DNA of 64,000 nucleotides from the NCBI RefSeq assembly GCF_000469505.1, contig NZ_KI272867.1, positions 52,071 through 116,070 on the forward strand. Reading direction: 5' to 3'. The notes below the pieces were generated by a model. The model searched no databases, was not told the origin of the DNA, and worked only from the letters and a program-made list of their open reading frames with translations. Source of the DNA: Leptotrichia sp. oral taxon 215 str. W9775 (GTDB lineage Bacteria; Fusobacteriota; Fusobacteriia; Fusobacteriales; Leptotrichiaceae). Each line of letters opens with the position of its first letter. The first letter of the stretch is position 1. This document shows, piece after piece, positions 16,236-26,070 of the stretch. The position numbers and the translations under genes are program-made.

Positions 16236-16262
16236 GTTATTCTTCTTTCTTAACTTAATATA

Positions 16263-16994
16263 TCACACAACTACAACATCTTTCAATCCATTTTTCACTG
16301 CAATTCTCTTAAGCTTATTCATATAGGCATCATTTGGTGTATAAGCCTTTAAAACATCCTCCCTGACACCATTCTGACGGAATTTTATAATCTTGTATTT
16401 TATATCACTGTTACATTCTGCAATAAGCTTACTTATATTATCCACCATTTTCTCATTGTCAGTTATTTCAGGCACAATTACTGTCCTTACTTCATAAACT
16501 TTATCCAGTCCTGCTAAAAACCTGAAATTTTCAATGACAGTTTTATTTGTTGTTCCTGTTATAAGATTATGTTCCTCTTCAGTAAATCCCTTTATATCTA
16601 TCATTACCTTATCCAGAACTTCTACAAATTTCCTTTTTTCTTCAGACCAAAGTGGAAATGAGCAGTTACTGTCTACAAAACAGGTCAATCTCGGCCATTT
16701 CTCCTTCACTGCTGTGAAAAGCTCTGTTAAAAATCTCCATTGCAGTGTGCATTCTCCACCTGAAACAGTTATTCCTGATATGAAAGGAGCAACTTCCGAG
16801 ATTTCATTCATAATTTCTTCCACTGTCATTGGAGTTACATCATCTGAACAGTTTCCTTCCTTCATTATTTCTATTGTTTCAGGATTGTGGCAATATAGGC
16901 AGTCAAAATTACACCCCTGAAAAAATATTGACAGCCTGTTACCCGGGCCGTCAACATTACTGAAGGGTATTATTTTGTTAACAATCCCTTTCAT
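16263..16994 (-). CDS. yjjW: YjjW-family glycyl-radical-enzyme activase (radical SAM)
   Basis: 243 aa. FQGCNFDCLYCHNPE near residue 25 is the CX3CX2C [4Fe-4S]/SAM motif; TVSGGECTLQ near 95 is the SAM-binding GGE. The family makes the glycyl radical on its partner using SAM. It is short: no ferredoxin-like Cys insertion is seen, unlike larger activases with extra clusters. The ATG shares a base with the stop of the upstream gene (TAATG), so translation is coupled and the partner is certainly the YjjI-type enzyme. Confidence 0.9.
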   Translation of the reverse strand: MKGIVNKIIPFSNVDGPGNRLSIFFQGCNFDCLYCHNPETIEIMKEGNCSDDVTPMTVEEIMNEISEVAPFISGITVSGGECTLQWRFLTELFTAVKEKWPRLTCFVDSNCSFPLWSEEKRKFVEVLDKVMIDIKGFTEEEHNLITGTTNKTVIENFRFLAGLDKVYEVRTVIVPEITDNEKMVDNISKLIAECNSDIKYKIIKFRQNGVREDVLKAYTPNDAYMNKLKRIAVKNGLKDVVVV

Positions 16995-18496
16995 TATTCA
17001 TTTCCTCTTACTTTTCTTTCCAATATTTTAGAATTTTCCCTTGCTCCCAGTCCAAATACAACTGTCTGCTGTATAACCTGCTCATTTTTGTATAATTTTT
17101 CCATTTCAGATTTTTTTACAAGATATCCTGTTATTCTTATTACATCAGCATCTGTAGAGTAAACAGAGAAATATCTCATTCCTTCCTTAAATGCACCTTT
17201 TATAATATCAAGAATTGAAGCCGGATTTTTAGAAGACATTTCATCAAATGGGAAAATATCTCCTATTCCTGATTTAAAATAAGGGTGGAATTTAGCAGTC
17301 TGTTTTATGTGCTTAGGTAAAGCCGGTTCATCTCCTATAGGAATTCTGCATCCTGGACTTATTCCGGCATCTGTATCTATTCCTACCTGAGCATGAAGCA
17401 CATAGTGATTATCAGTTATTTCACAGTACTTTGTCTTGTAGTTGTGTACCAATTCCTGTAATCTTTCAATAACTCTTACTCCAAGTTCATCAGCATACTC
17501 GCTCCATCCAAACTTGTCTTCCTTATTTTCTGCACCTATTATTTTATTTACACATTCAGCAAGCCCTACTACTCCAAACATTCCACTGAATCTATCCCTA
17601 TGGATTAAACCTTCTTTTACAAGGAAACTTGTATCAAAGAATCCACTTTCTTCCACAAGGAACTTAACTCTTTTATCCATGTAGCTTGCCATTCTTTTAA
17701 CAGCTTCAGGCAATGCATTATTAAGTAAGTCCTCTTCATCCTTTGCTTCATTTGCCAATTTTGCCAGATTAAGTCTTACAAGGGTATAAGCTCCACCACC
17801 AATACTAAGTCCATTGTAGCAGCTTGCTATTGCATAATCTTCCCCATAAAAGTCTTTTCTGAACATTTTATTATTTGCAAAACTAGGTTTAGCAACTTTT
17901 AAACTTGTTTCAATTGCCAATACTGCAAAATCATCAGGAGTCACTTCTTCATCATATTTCAATGTCAGGTTAGGAGTCATTGTATTGAGCTCAGCTGTAG
18001 CTCTCATTATCATTTCCCCTGCCTTTGTTTTGTGAGGTCCTAAATTTGCATGACAGAATGAATCTGTAATAGTTCTGTCAATTTGAAGAAGGAACAGCTT
18101 AATAGCCTTATATGCTTCTTCCTCATCTTTTATGTATGGCTCAAGCAACGTATCAAGATTTCCAAGATAAACTGGATACGTAGTTATGGAAGGTACATGA
18201 TTATACAATATAAGTAAATTAGTTGTAGCTTCCCATATGTCCTTTGCAGGTTTTATTTCAAGAAATTTACTTCCCTGTTTCATAAACACTTCATAGTCAG
18301 GTGTAATGTATCTTGCCCTGTATGGAGCATTTCCTTCAAATAAATCACAGATTATGCCTTTATCTCTATATTCCTGAATTTCAGGTGTAATTCCAAGAAC
18401 ATCAAGTGTTGCTTCAGCAGCTCCTGCCAGTGTTCTCAGCTTCTGTTCATAAGTAAGAACTCTATTTTTAACGATAGATAAAATTTGATCCGACAT
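16994..18496 (-). CDS. yjjI: YjjI-family glycine radical enzyme
   Basis: 500 aa, the usual length of this family (E. coli YjjI ~516). The C-terminal VIRITGYLVKKSEMEKL holds the radical-bearing Gly (RxTGY pattern) near residue 467. Candidate thiyl Cys residues lie in ASCYNGLSIGGGAYTL near 224 and SPGCRIPIGDEP near 388. The reaction of the YjjI family is unknown. Glycyl radicals are destroyed by oxygen, which fits an anaerobe. AGAGGAGGA precedes the ATG. A possible -10 (TACAAT) is near 18597, but no good -35 was found. Confidence 0.9.
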   Translation of the reverse strand: MSDQILSIVKNRVLTYEQKLRTLAGAAEATLDVLGITPEIQEYRDKGIICDLFEGNAPYRARYITPDYEVFMKQGSKFLEIKPAKDIWEATTNLLILYNHVPSITTYPVYLGNLDTLLEPYIKDEEEAYKAIKLFLLQIDRTITDSFCHANLGPHKTKAGEMIMRATAELNTMTPNLTLKYDEEVTPDDFAVLAIETSLKVAKPSFANNKMFRKDFYGEDYAIASCYNGLSIGGGAYTLVRLNLAKLANEAKDEEDLLNNALPEAVKRMASYMDKRVKFLVEESGFFDTSFLVKEGLIHRDRFSGMFGVVGLAECVNKIIGAENKEDKFGWSEYADELGVRVIERLQELVHNYKTKYCEITDNHYVLHAQVGIDTDAGISPGCRIPIGDEPALPKHIKQTAKFHPYFKSGIGDIFPFDEMSSKNPASILDIIKGAFKEGMRYFSVYSTDADVIRITGYLVKKSEMEKLYKNEQVIQQTVVFGLGARENSKILERKVRGNE

Positions 18497-18703
18497 AAAA
18501 GTCCTCCTCTAAATAAATTCTTTTCCTGTACTTTTTCCTGTATATTTTAAATCAAAATCCCAAATTGATTTTCTATTTGTCTTTTCTTCGTACAAATATT
18601 GTACCACATTTTTTCTATAAAGGCTATATCTTAATTATCTTTTTGTGACTTTATTTTTCAACTTTATCTATTCTTAATTTTTTTAAACTCTATTTTTTAT
18701 CTC

Positions 18704-19624
18704 TTATTTATTTTCTTCAATAAACTTTTCTATTTCTTCCCTTGTTGGAATTGAATCCTGCGCTCCCTGTCTTGTTACAACAATTGCCGATACTGCAGTT
18801 GCGTATTTTATAGCTTCGTCAGGATTTCCTGTTTCGCATATTTTCATTGTAAATGCTCCAATAAAGGAATCTCCGGCCGCAGTTGTATCCACTGCCTTCA
18901 CTTTATAAACACCGTATTTCTTTATACTGTTATCTTCACTGAAAAGAATACTTCCTTTATCTCCTAACGTAAGAATAATATTTTTTATACCGTATTCTTT
19001 CTTTTTACTTGAAATTTTTTCTGTATATTCTTTATCATTAAATTCTATTTCAAAAATTTCTTCCATTTCAGTTTCATTTAATATTAGATAATCTGTATTC
19101 TTAAAAACTTTCTCACTTAACTTTCTTGCAGGAGCAGGATTAAATATTGTTATCTTTCCAAGTTCCTTTGCCTTCAAAAGAGAAAATTCCACTGTATCAG
19201 CAGGTATCTCATTCTGCAATATTACAACATCACTTGAAGCTATGACATCCTGTTTATCCTGAATATGTTCCTTCGTAATTTTAAAATTACTTCCAGGAAT
19301 TACAATAATATTATTATCCCCTTTTCTATCAACTGTTATAATTGCTCTTCCTGTCAGTTCATCACTTTTAATGACATTATCAGAAATTATTCCATATTTA
19401 TTCAAATTCTGAATTAATTTTTCTCCCTGTGAATCTTTTCCAACCATTCCAATCATTTCTGTTTTCATTCCCAGCTTTGAAACTGCTACAGCCTGATTAG
19501 CTCCTTTTCCTCCACAGCTTTCATAAAAATCATTTCCAAATATTGTTTCTCCTAACTTTGGAAGTTCCTCCACCTTTACTGTCATATCCATATTTAAGCT
19601 TCCTATTACAAGTGCTTTTTTCAT
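18704..19624 (-). CDS. rbsK: Ribokinase
   Basis: 306 aa PfkB-family sugar kinase; ATP plus ribose gives ribose 5-phosphate. NMDMTVKVEELPKLGET at the start, YESCGGKGANQAVAVSKLG near 35-53 (ribose binding), and VDTTAAGDSFIGAFTMK near 250-266 (anion hole plus catalytic Asp) are canonical. GAGGTGTC precedes the ATG. No rbs transporter gene adjoins; ribose may come from the nucleoside hydrolase. The 5' side is bounded by the large nested palindrome. Confidence 0.92.
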   Translation of the reverse strand: MKKALVIGSLNMDMTVKVEELPKLGETIFGNDFYESCGGKGANQAVAVSKLGMKTEMIGMVGKDSQGEKLIQNLNKYGIISDNVIKSDELTGRAIITVDRKGDNNIIVIPGSNFKITKEHIQDKQDVIASSDVVILQNEIPADTVEFSLLKAKELGKITIFNPAPARKLSEKVFKNTDYLILNETEMEEIFEIEFNDKEYTEKISSKKKEYGIKNIILTLGDKGSILFSEDNSIKKYGVYKVKAVDTTAAGDSFIGAFTMKICETGNPDEAIKYATAVSAIVVTRQGAQDSIPTREEIEKFIEENK

Positions 19625-19680
19625 TTTGACACCTCCTCATTTTTTTAATTTTACCATACTTTCCCCCATTTTCCTAATTA

Positions 19681-20030
19681 AAAAATACAGGAAAACAGAG
19701 GGCTATCTCAAAAAGAAAACTTAAAAATAATATAAAAGAGGTTGTCTCAAAAAGAAAATTAAAAAACCAATGTGAAAAACTATATTTTTGAATTATTTAA
19801 AATTTTACAATGTAAAACAGAAAATGAATTTAGGAAAAGTCAACTGTTTGAGCCTTCAGGCGAGTTTTTGACTTTTCCTTAATGAATGACTGTTTTATAT
19901 GAGTAAAATTTTAGTAAATGAAAAAAATATAGTTTTCCCATATACTATATTAATTTTTACTATTTTGAGACAACCTCTTTTTATATCATATTTTTCAATT
20001 TTGAGATAGCCTATCTTTTCCTGTATTTTT
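19681..20030. repeat. Three-layer nested palindrome downstream of the efflux operon
   Basis: From outside in: AAAAATACAGGAAAA (19681-19695) with its complement (20016-20030); GGCTATCTCAAAA (19701-19713) with its complement (19999-20011); GAGGTTGTCTCA (19738-19749) with its complement (19966-19977). The outermost pair begins 4 bases after the stop of the MacB-like gene and is plausibly its original terminator. The inner layers look like successive insertions at the loop. Confidence 0.8.
19738..19977. mobile_element. Fold-back (MITE-like) element, copy A, ~240 bp
   Basis: Ends are GAGGTTGTCTCAAAA in inverted orientation. The interior is a long imperfect palindrome (for example AAAACTATATTTTT near 19778 with its complement near 19922, and AGGAAAAGTC / GACTTTTCCT around the centre near 19860). 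No ORF. The same sequence recurs in opposite orientation at 57903-58142 and in reduced form at 12412-12569. Such ends resemble insertion-sequence termini, so movement by a transposase elsewhere is inferred. Confidence 0.75.
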
Positions 20031-20033
20031 AAA

Positions 20034-21245
20034 TTAATCCACCCTCAATGCTTCCATAGGCTCCAGAGCCGCGGCTTTTTTTGCTGGATAAACTCCAAAT
20101 ACAAGGCCAATCATTGTTGAAACAAAGATACATACAAATACAACAACTGGGCTTAGAATAGGGGTTGCTCCCACAAATATTCCTATAAGAAGCGCCAACA
20201 GATATCCTATTATTGCTCCAATTATACCTCCAAAAAATGTCAGAATTATGGCTTCAATTAGAAACTGCACAAGAATATGCACTGTTTTTGCTCCAATCGC
20301 TTTACGAAGACCAACTTCCCTAATTCTTTCCGTAACACTTACAAGCATAATATTCATAACTCCTATTCCACCTACAAAAAGTGAAATGGCGGCAACTCCG
20401 CTTATAAACAGTGACAGCATATTTAGAATATTGTTAAATTCATCAAGTCCCTGGCTTGTAGAAGATACATTATAAATATCCGGATCACTTCCTCTTGTTT
20501 CAAGAGACTTCTTAACTGCTTCCATTACCCTGTTCATATCATTGGCATCTGTAGCTTTTACCTGTAATTCCGTATATTTATCCTGTTCATTACCATTTAT
20601 ATGGTTAAGATAATTATTCGGCAAAAGTCCCATTCCAGGCATACCTTCAGTTCCACCACCCAGACTTGCATATGGATTTTTATAAACTCCAACAACAGTA
20701 ACAGTCTGACTATTTTTTCTAAAATTCAAAGTGAGTTTTTTTCCTATCGGATTTTCTCCAGGATATAGTTCTTCTGCCGTTATATGATCTATCATTACAT
20801 ATTTTCCATCTTTTCTGTATTCACTGGGTAAAAATTTTCTTCCTTTCAGTACCGTATAATCTGATATTTTAAAATAGTCCTCTGTCACTCCTGTTCCTTG
20901 AAACATTTTTGTATTATCATTTACACTTATTCTGGCAAAGGTGCTTGAGGTAGGAGTAACTGCCTCAACTCCTTCGATACTTTTTATTTTTTCTATATCT
21001 TTTGATGTAAGCAGATCATCTGTTTTATAAGTCTGTCCAGGCGAAGTATCAATTGATATTTCAAAATTTGACACTCCAAGTTTATTCAAATCACCCGTAA
21101 TATTTTCCTTAATTCCTGCACCAAGAGAGGACATCAGTATAACTGCGGCTATTCCAATTATTATTCCTAACATTGTCAGGAAAGAACGTACTTTATAGCT
21201 GAACAGATTTGATACGGATAATTTTAACAGTTCAAAAAAATCCAT
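20034..21245 (-). CDS. MacB-type ABC transporter permease
   Basis: 403 aa. One N-terminal membrane segment (~18-42), a large periplasmic MacB-PCD domain (~43-275), and three C-terminal segments with the FtsX pattern (SLFVGGIGVMNIMLVSVTER...GLRKAIGAK) near 280-325. The ATG follows the ATPase gene's stop directly, with GGAGGGGAG in that gene's last codons. It works with 21246-21938 (ATPase), 21974-23092 (adaptor) and 23110-24384 (outer-membrane channel) as a tripartite exporter. Substrate (drug, peptide or lipoprotein) unknown. Confidence 0.9.
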   Translation of the reverse strand: MDFFELLKLSVSNLFSYKVRSFLTMLGIIIGIAAVILMSSLGAGIKENITGDLNKLGVSNFEISIDTSPGQTYKTDDLLTSKDIEKIKSIEGVEAVTPTSSTFARISVNDNTKMFQGTGVTEDYFKISDYTVLKGRKFLPSEYRKDGKYVMIDHITAEELYPGENPIGKKLTLNFRKNSQTVTVVGVYKNPYASLGGGTEGMPGMGLLPNNYLNHINGNEQDKYTELQVKATDANDMNRVMEAVKKSLETRGSDPDIYNVSSTSQGLDEFNNILNMLSLFISGVAAISLFVGGIGVMNIMLVSVTERIREVGLRKAIGAKTVHILVQFLIEAIILTFFGGIIGAIIGYLLALLIGIFVGATPILSPVVVFVCIFVSTMIGLVFGVYPAKKAAALEPMEALRVD

Positions 21246-21938
21246 TTATACTCCCCTCCGATTATATACAATTTCATCTTTTTCTATTACACCATCTTTT
21301 AATCTTATTATTCTTTTACAATGTCCCGCTACATCTTCTTCATGGGTAACCATTACTATCGTTGTTCCATTATCATTTAACTTTTTAAATATTTCCAGAA
21401 CCTCTTCTCCTGATTTTGAATCCAGATTTCCTGTAGGCTCATCCGCCAGAAGAATTCTAGGATTGTTTATTATTGCCCTTGCTATCGCAACCCTCTGTCT
21501 TTGACCTCCTGACATTTCACTAGGTTTATGATGTATCCTGTCACCTAATCCAACACTTTCAAGTGCTTCTGTCGCCCTCTTTATTCTCTCACTTTTTTTC
21601 ACTCCTGCATAAAGTGCCGGAAGGGCAACATTTTCCACTGCTGTCATTTTAGGAAGCAGATTAAATGTCTGAAAGACAAATCCTATTTTTTTATTTCTCA
21701 CCTCAGCAAGTTCATCACCTTTTATCGTTGAAACATCCTGATTGTCAAGAATATACTTTCCTGATGTTAAACTGTCCAGACATCCAAGAATGTTCATAAG
21801 GGTAGATTTTCCACTTCCTGAAGGTCCCATGAAAGCCACATATTCACCTTCCTTAACGGAAAGATTAAGTCCTTTCAGTACTGTCAGTTCCAAATGGCCT
21901 GTTTTATATGTTTTTACTATATCGCTTACGTCTATCAT
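21246..21938 (-). CDS. MacB/LolD-type ABC transporter ATPase
   Basis: 230 aa, one nucleotide-binding domain. Walker A GPSGSGKST near 38-46, Q-loop FVFQTFNLLP near 87, signature MSGGQRQRVAIARA near 142, Walker B LLADEPTGNLD near 164 and switch His in VMVTHEE near 199 are all intact. It supplies power to the adjoining permease. AGAGGT precedes the ATG. Confidence 0.93.
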   Translation of the reverse strand: MIDVSDIVKTYKTGHLELTVLKGLNLSVKEGEYVAFMGPSGSGKSTLMNILGCLDSLTSGKYILDNQDVSTIKGDELAEVRNKKIGFVFQTFNLLPKMTAVENVALPALYAGVKKSERIKRATEALESVGLGDRIHHKPSEMSGGQRQRVAIARAIINNPRILLADEPTGNLDSKSGEEVLEIFKKLNDNGTTIVMVTHEEDVAGHCKRIIRLKDGVIEKDEIVYNRRGV

Positions 21939-21973
21939 AAAAATTTACCTCTAATTCATATAATTCGTGTTTC

Positions 21974-23092
21974 CTACATTGGCGGTCCACCAGGACCTCC
22001 TCCGCCACCTTTTTTCTTATTGCCTTTTACATTCGCTTTTTTTCCGTTATTTTGTGAAGGATCTGCTATTTTTATTTTTTCACCATCTTTAAGTGCTTCA
22101 TCAATTACTGAAATTATTTTGTCTCCTTCTGACAATCCTGATGTAACTTCATAATATGAATCATCATTTGTTCCAATCTGTATTTCCTTTTTTGTAACTT
22201 TGCTGCTATTATCCACTGTAAATACATAATATTTTCCATTTTCATTCATAACTGCACTATATGGAACTTTTATTATATTTTTGCTTTCCTTGTAGAAAAT
22301 TACGGCATTGATTGTCGCTCCAGGTCTTAAGCTCTTGGCATCATTAAACTTTATTGTAACTGTTGTATTACTTTCATCAAGGCTCGAACTTTTTGTTGCA
22401 ACTCCTGATACTTCAGCAACTTCCCCTTCAACCTTTTCCCCATCAGGCAATGAATCTGATGTTATTTCCACCCTTTGTCCCACAGCAACATTTTTTATTT
22501 GTGAATCTGAAAGGCTCACTTCCACCTTCATATTTTTTGTATCTGATACTTTAAAAAGCGTAGTTTCTGTATTTACCCTATAGTTTTCATCTGCTGTCAT
22601 TTCAGTAATTACTCCATCCACCGGACTTACTATTTCATCTTTTATTAAAGATAAATCTTCCTGCAATGTTGACAGTTCCAGCTGGGCAGTTTCCAGGGCA
22701 ATTCTCGCATCATCAATTGACACTTTTGAAGCTCCTCCAACTTTAAAAAGCTCGCTGGCATTTCTTAAATCTCTTCTTTTCTGTTCCACTTCCAGAGCTT
22801 TTATCTGTATTTTTCTTACAGTTTCATTTTTATCCACAGGATAGAATGTAACAACTACATCACCTTTTTTTACATTGTCTCCCTTTTTGAAAAATACCTT
22901 CTGAACTCTCTGGCTTGAAGTTGTATAGACTGAAATTTCATTATCTGAAACAACTTGTCCTGTCTTTTCAGTAGAAAGTGATATATCTCCCTTTTCCACT
23001 GTTGTAACTTCATATTCCTTGACTTCTGTCTTTTTACCGCAGGAAAGCAGAAAAACCAGAAGCAGGGATAAGAATAATATTCCTTTTTTCAT
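21974..23092 (-). CDS. MacA/HlyD-type efflux adaptor lipoprotein
   Basis: 372 aa from the ATG at 23092, which has AAGGAG at 7 bases; the longer frame to 23110 lacks one. A signal peptide ending in the lipobox LLSC (Cys about 18) anchors it to the inner membrane. Paired lipoyl/barrel-sandwich strands (VQKVFFKKGDNVKKGDVVVTF), a helical hairpin (~85-145), then VSPVDGVITEM and beta-barrel parts follow. An odd Gly/Pro-rich tail (GGGGGPGGPPM) closes it. It bridges permease and outer-membrane channel. Confidence 0.88.
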   Translation of the reverse strand: MKKGILFLSLLLVFLLSCGKKTEVKEYEVTTVEKGDISLSTEKTGQVVSDNEISVYTTSSQRVQKVFFKKGDNVKKGDVVVTFYPVDKNETVRKIQIKALEVEQKRRDLRNASELFKVGGASKVSIDDARIALETAQLELSTLQEDLSLIKDEIVSPVDGVITEMTADENYRVNTETTLFKVSDTKNMKVEVSLSDSQIKNVAVGQRVEITSDSLPDGEKVEGEVAEVSGVATKSSSLDESNTTVTIKFNDAKSLRPGATINAVIFYKESKNIIKVPYSAVMNENGKYYVFTVDNSSKVTKKEIQIGTNDDSYYEVTSGLSEGDKIISVIDEALKDGEKIKIADPSQNNGKKANVKGNKKKGGGGGPGGPPM

Positions 23093-23109
23093 GGAAATCT
23101 CCTTTTTCA

Positions 23110-24384
23110 TTATTTATAATATTTTATTTTTCTAGTATATGCGGCCAGTTCATTTTTAGCCACTTCATAGTCGATTACTGCCTTGTTGTAAGCATTTCTT
23201 TTTTCCACATAGTTTTCATATGTATCTGCTCCAAGCTCGTATTTTTTAGCATATATTACGTAGTTTTCCTTAGCTATATCCATATTTTTCTTGCTGATCA
23301 GTTCATTTGTCTGATAAGTTGTATAATTTAACATTTCCTGACCTACATTGGATAATATTTCATTCTTCTTCTGTTCATATTCCAGTTTCAGCTTTTCCGA
23401 TTCATTTTTCAAATCTTCAAGCGTATCATTATACTGTTTGAAAGTCTTTGTTATCCCCACACCTACAGTAAATGATTTATTTTTTATTGAGTACCCCGCA
23501 TCTGCTGTCACTTTTGGAACTTTGTAATCATAAGTTTCCTTTTTCAGTTTTTCACTGTTCAGACTTTCGTTAAGCTCGATTTTTTCTGCTTCTGACAATC
23601 GCAGCTTATAGAAGTCTTCATTTTTCAGCTCAACCTTTTTTATATCTTCAAGCTTTTCATTTTCAGGAATTGTCACATTATAAATCATGAATTTTTCCTT
23701 CAGGATTTTCAATTCTCTTTCTAAATTTTCATATTTCAGCTGGGAAGTCTCATATTCTGTTTTAGCTAAATCAAAATCATATTTTGCAGCCGTTCCAACT
23801 TCATATTTTTTAGCCTGTATTGCATAATCCTTCTTTTTATCGTCCAGAGAAAGAGCTTCCTGCTCCATTTCCTTTTCCTTGCTCTTATAGTTTTTATAAA
23901 GGTCTATAAGCTCTCTTATTTCAGAATTTTTTGTTGTTTCATTAGTTATTTTCTGAATATCCCTCTGAATATTGTTTATTTTCAGGTTATATTTATCATC
24001 TCCATTTTTTGAAAAATCATTCAGAACTTTTGAAACTCCAATTTTATTTTCTGTCATTTCATTGTTTGTTATATTGTAAGTATTTTTATAATAAAATAAT
24101 CCATATTTCACAGTATTATCTGTACTTATTCCATCATATGTGTGACTGTTTTCGTATGTATTTTGAGAAGATATGGTTACTTCATTCCATGAACCCTTTT
24201 TCAGAACTTTGTCCTTTATATCATATGTTTTCAAGTTGGCTTCGTTTATTTTCGTGGTATAGGATTTTTTTTCATACTCTGAAATTGCCGTATCTAAATC
24301 CATTCCATAACTTAAAGCACTTAAAAAACACAGAAAAAGTAACTGCAATTTCTTACTCTTTATACTAGGAATTACCTTAAACAT
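23110..24384 (-). CDS. TolC-like outer-membrane efflux protein
   Basis: 424 aa with a signal peptide (LQLLFLCFLSALSYG), then two copies of the long-helix repeat typical of TolC channels; each ends with a similar KKYEVGTAAKYDF / KKYELGADTYENY pattern near 190 and 385. Known role: a trimeric duct across the outer membrane for tripartite exporters. First gene of the efflux operon; AAAGGAG ribosome site. The stop overlaps the alternative ATG of the adaptor frame. Confidence 0.85.
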   Translation of the reverse strand: MFKVIPSIKSKKLQLLFLCFLSALSYGMDLDTAISEYEKKSYTTKINEANLKTYDIKDKVLKKGSWNEVTISSQNTYENSHTYDGISTDNTVKYGLFYYKNTYNITNNEMTENKIGVSKVLNDFSKNGDDKYNLKINNIQRDIQKITNETTKNSEIRELIDLYKNYKSKEKEMEQEALSLDDKKKDYAIQAKKYEVGTAAKYDFDLAKTEYETSQLKYENLERELKILKEKFMIYNVTIPENEKLEDIKKVELKNEDFYKLRLSEAEKIELNESLNSEKLKKETYDYKVPKVTADAGYSIKNKSFTVGVGITKTFKQYNDTLEDLKNESEKLKLEYEQKKNEILSNVGQEMLNYTTYQTNELISKKNMDIAKENYVIYAKKYELGADTYENYVEKRNAYNKAVIDYEVAKNELAAYTRKIKYYK

Positions 24385-24644
24385 TCTATACTCCTTTCTT
24401 ACAAATGAATTGTATCATTTTACACCTTTTTCCTTAGAATACTCTTTTTTTATACTCCTTTTTATGCTTTTTTCAAGCTTTTCCTCTATTTTTACATCAA
24501 ATAAATCTTAACAGATAATTTTGTCAAAATTGTGTCATTTTTCTTTTTTTATTCTGAATATCGGATTTTGTAGTTAAATTTTTCTTATTTATAGAATTTC
24601 ATTGAAAAATATGTTAAAATAATGAAAGTATGAAAGGAGATTTT

Positions 24645-25913
24645 ATGGCAAATTATAAAAGATTTGATTTTAAAAAACTGTATTTTATTTTATATATAGT
24701 ACTTGTACTTATTGTAGTATACCTGCTTTTTAAACTTGGGATTTTTCTGTTTCCTTTTACATTGGCTCTGTTTTTTTCAATAATGACTCAGCCATTTTCA
24801 AGGTTTCTGGAGAAAAAACTTAAATTTTCACAGAAAATTGCAACCATAGTGTCAATTGTCCTGTTTCTGGTAATATTTTTAGGATTTATAAGTCTTTCAA
24901 CATTACGTTTATCAGGGGAAATTTACAAACTTTCCATAAATCTTAACAAATATTCCAAAGATGTTCAGACTTTGTGGAACACTACAATAGATAAGGTTTA
25001 CTCCCTTCTTGGATATTTTCCTGAAGGTTTTGATGAACAGGTAAAAAATTCCATAAACGGATTTATCAGAATGGGGACTTCAAAGCTAGGTTCCTTCATA
25101 AACAGCCTTATAAACTTTATTACATCAATACCAACAATAATACTTTATATCTGTATTACAATACTTTCAACGTTTTTTATAAGTCTGGATAAAAATAAGA
25201 TAATGGCTTTTCTGGAACAGCAGTTTCCAGAATCATGGATAAAAAAGGTATATAACATAAAAAGAGAAATGTTTAATGTCCTCGGTTCTTATATAAGAGC
25301 TCAAATTATACTTATGACAATCTGTTTCTTTGAACTGCTGATTTCATTCAATATACTGTCATTCTTAAAATTTAATTTGCAGTATCCGTTGATTTTTTCA
25401 ATTGTAATCTGTATTATTGATGCCCTTCCAATACTGGGAGCCGGAGCTGTACTTCTGCCATGGAGCTTAATATCATTTGTAACGGGAGATATTAATCTTG
25501 GACTGGCTTTACTCGTTATTTATTTTCTGGTTCTTTCTGTACGTCAGATGCTCGAACCAAAGCTTATAAGCCAAAATCTGGGTGTACATCCACTTGTTAC
25601 ACTAATATCAATGTATTCCGGATTTAAATTTTTTGGAGTTATAGGATTCCTTATAGGTCCTGTTGTAATGATTATACTTAAAAATGTATTCTCACGTGAA
25701 CTGGAAATTGGATTTTTCAGAGAAATTTTTACTGAAGTTCCAGATGATGATGATAAAAATAAATCTGACAACGGTAAATCTGATAATGCTGAAAAAAATG
25801 CCGATTCTGGTTCTAATACAGAATTGGATAGTAACTCAAAAAATAATGAATCTATAAACGAAAAAGTAAAAAAATATATAGATAAGGAATTTATTGACGA
25901 CAGAAAATGTTAA
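24645..25913 (+). CDS. AI-2E/YtvI-family membrane protein (permease)
   Basis: 422 aa from the ATG at 24645, which has AAAGGAG 5 bases ahead; the upstream ATG at 24630 lies before that site. About eight membrane segments; family signatures include CIIDALPILGAGAVLLPW near 255 and VRQMLEPKLISQNLGVHP near 300. Members of this family are reported as quorum-signal exporters, sodium/proton antiporters or unassigned. A strongly acidic, Asn/Asp/Ser-rich disordered tail (~365-410) is unusual. Divergent from the efflux operon across 260 bases. Confidence 0.8.
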   Translation: MANYKRFDFKKLYFILYIVLVLIVVYLLFKLGIFLFPFTLALFFSIMTQPFSRFLEKKLKFSQKIATIVSIVLFLVIFLGFISLSTLRLSGEIYKLSINLNKYSKDVQTLWNTTIDKVYSLLGYFPEGFDEQVKNSINGFIRMGTSKLGSFINSLINFITSIPTIILYICITILSTFFISLDKNKIMAFLEQQFPESWIKKVYNIKREMFNVLGSYIRAQIILMTICFFELLISFNILSFLKFNLQYPLIFSIVICIIDALPILGAGAVLLPWSLISFVTGDINLGLALLVIYFLVLSVRQMLEPKLISQNLGVHPLVTLISMYSGFKFFGVIGFLIGPVVMIILKNVFSRELEIGFFREIFTEVPDDDDKNKSDNGKSDNAEKNADSGSNTELDSNSKNNESINEKVKKYIDKEFIDDRKC

Positions 25914-25925
25914 AAAAATAGAAAT

Positions 25926-25997
25926 AAAAAACTATCAAAAAAGAATATATATCAAAAACTGATGTAACGATATATTTCTTTTGAGATAGTTTTTTTA
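25926..25997. terminator. Bidirectional terminator with CTATCTCAAAA-type arms
   Basis: AAAAACTATC..AAAAAGAATATAT pairs with ATATATTTCTTTTGAGATAGTTTTT, and T runs lie on both sides. It separates convergent genes. The arms resemble the middle layer of the nested palindrome at 19681-20030, so it may derive from the same repeat family. Confidence 0.75.
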
Positions 25998-26070
25998 TTG
26001 AAAGAAGACAGAAATGCAAATTATCTGCATTTCCATCAACTTATCAAATTTTATATCTGAGTAATAATGA

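Noticed and set aside
20034..24384. Efflux operon acquired recently
   Set aside because: Base composition and codon use match the surroundings, and no boundary repeats or recombinase flank it.
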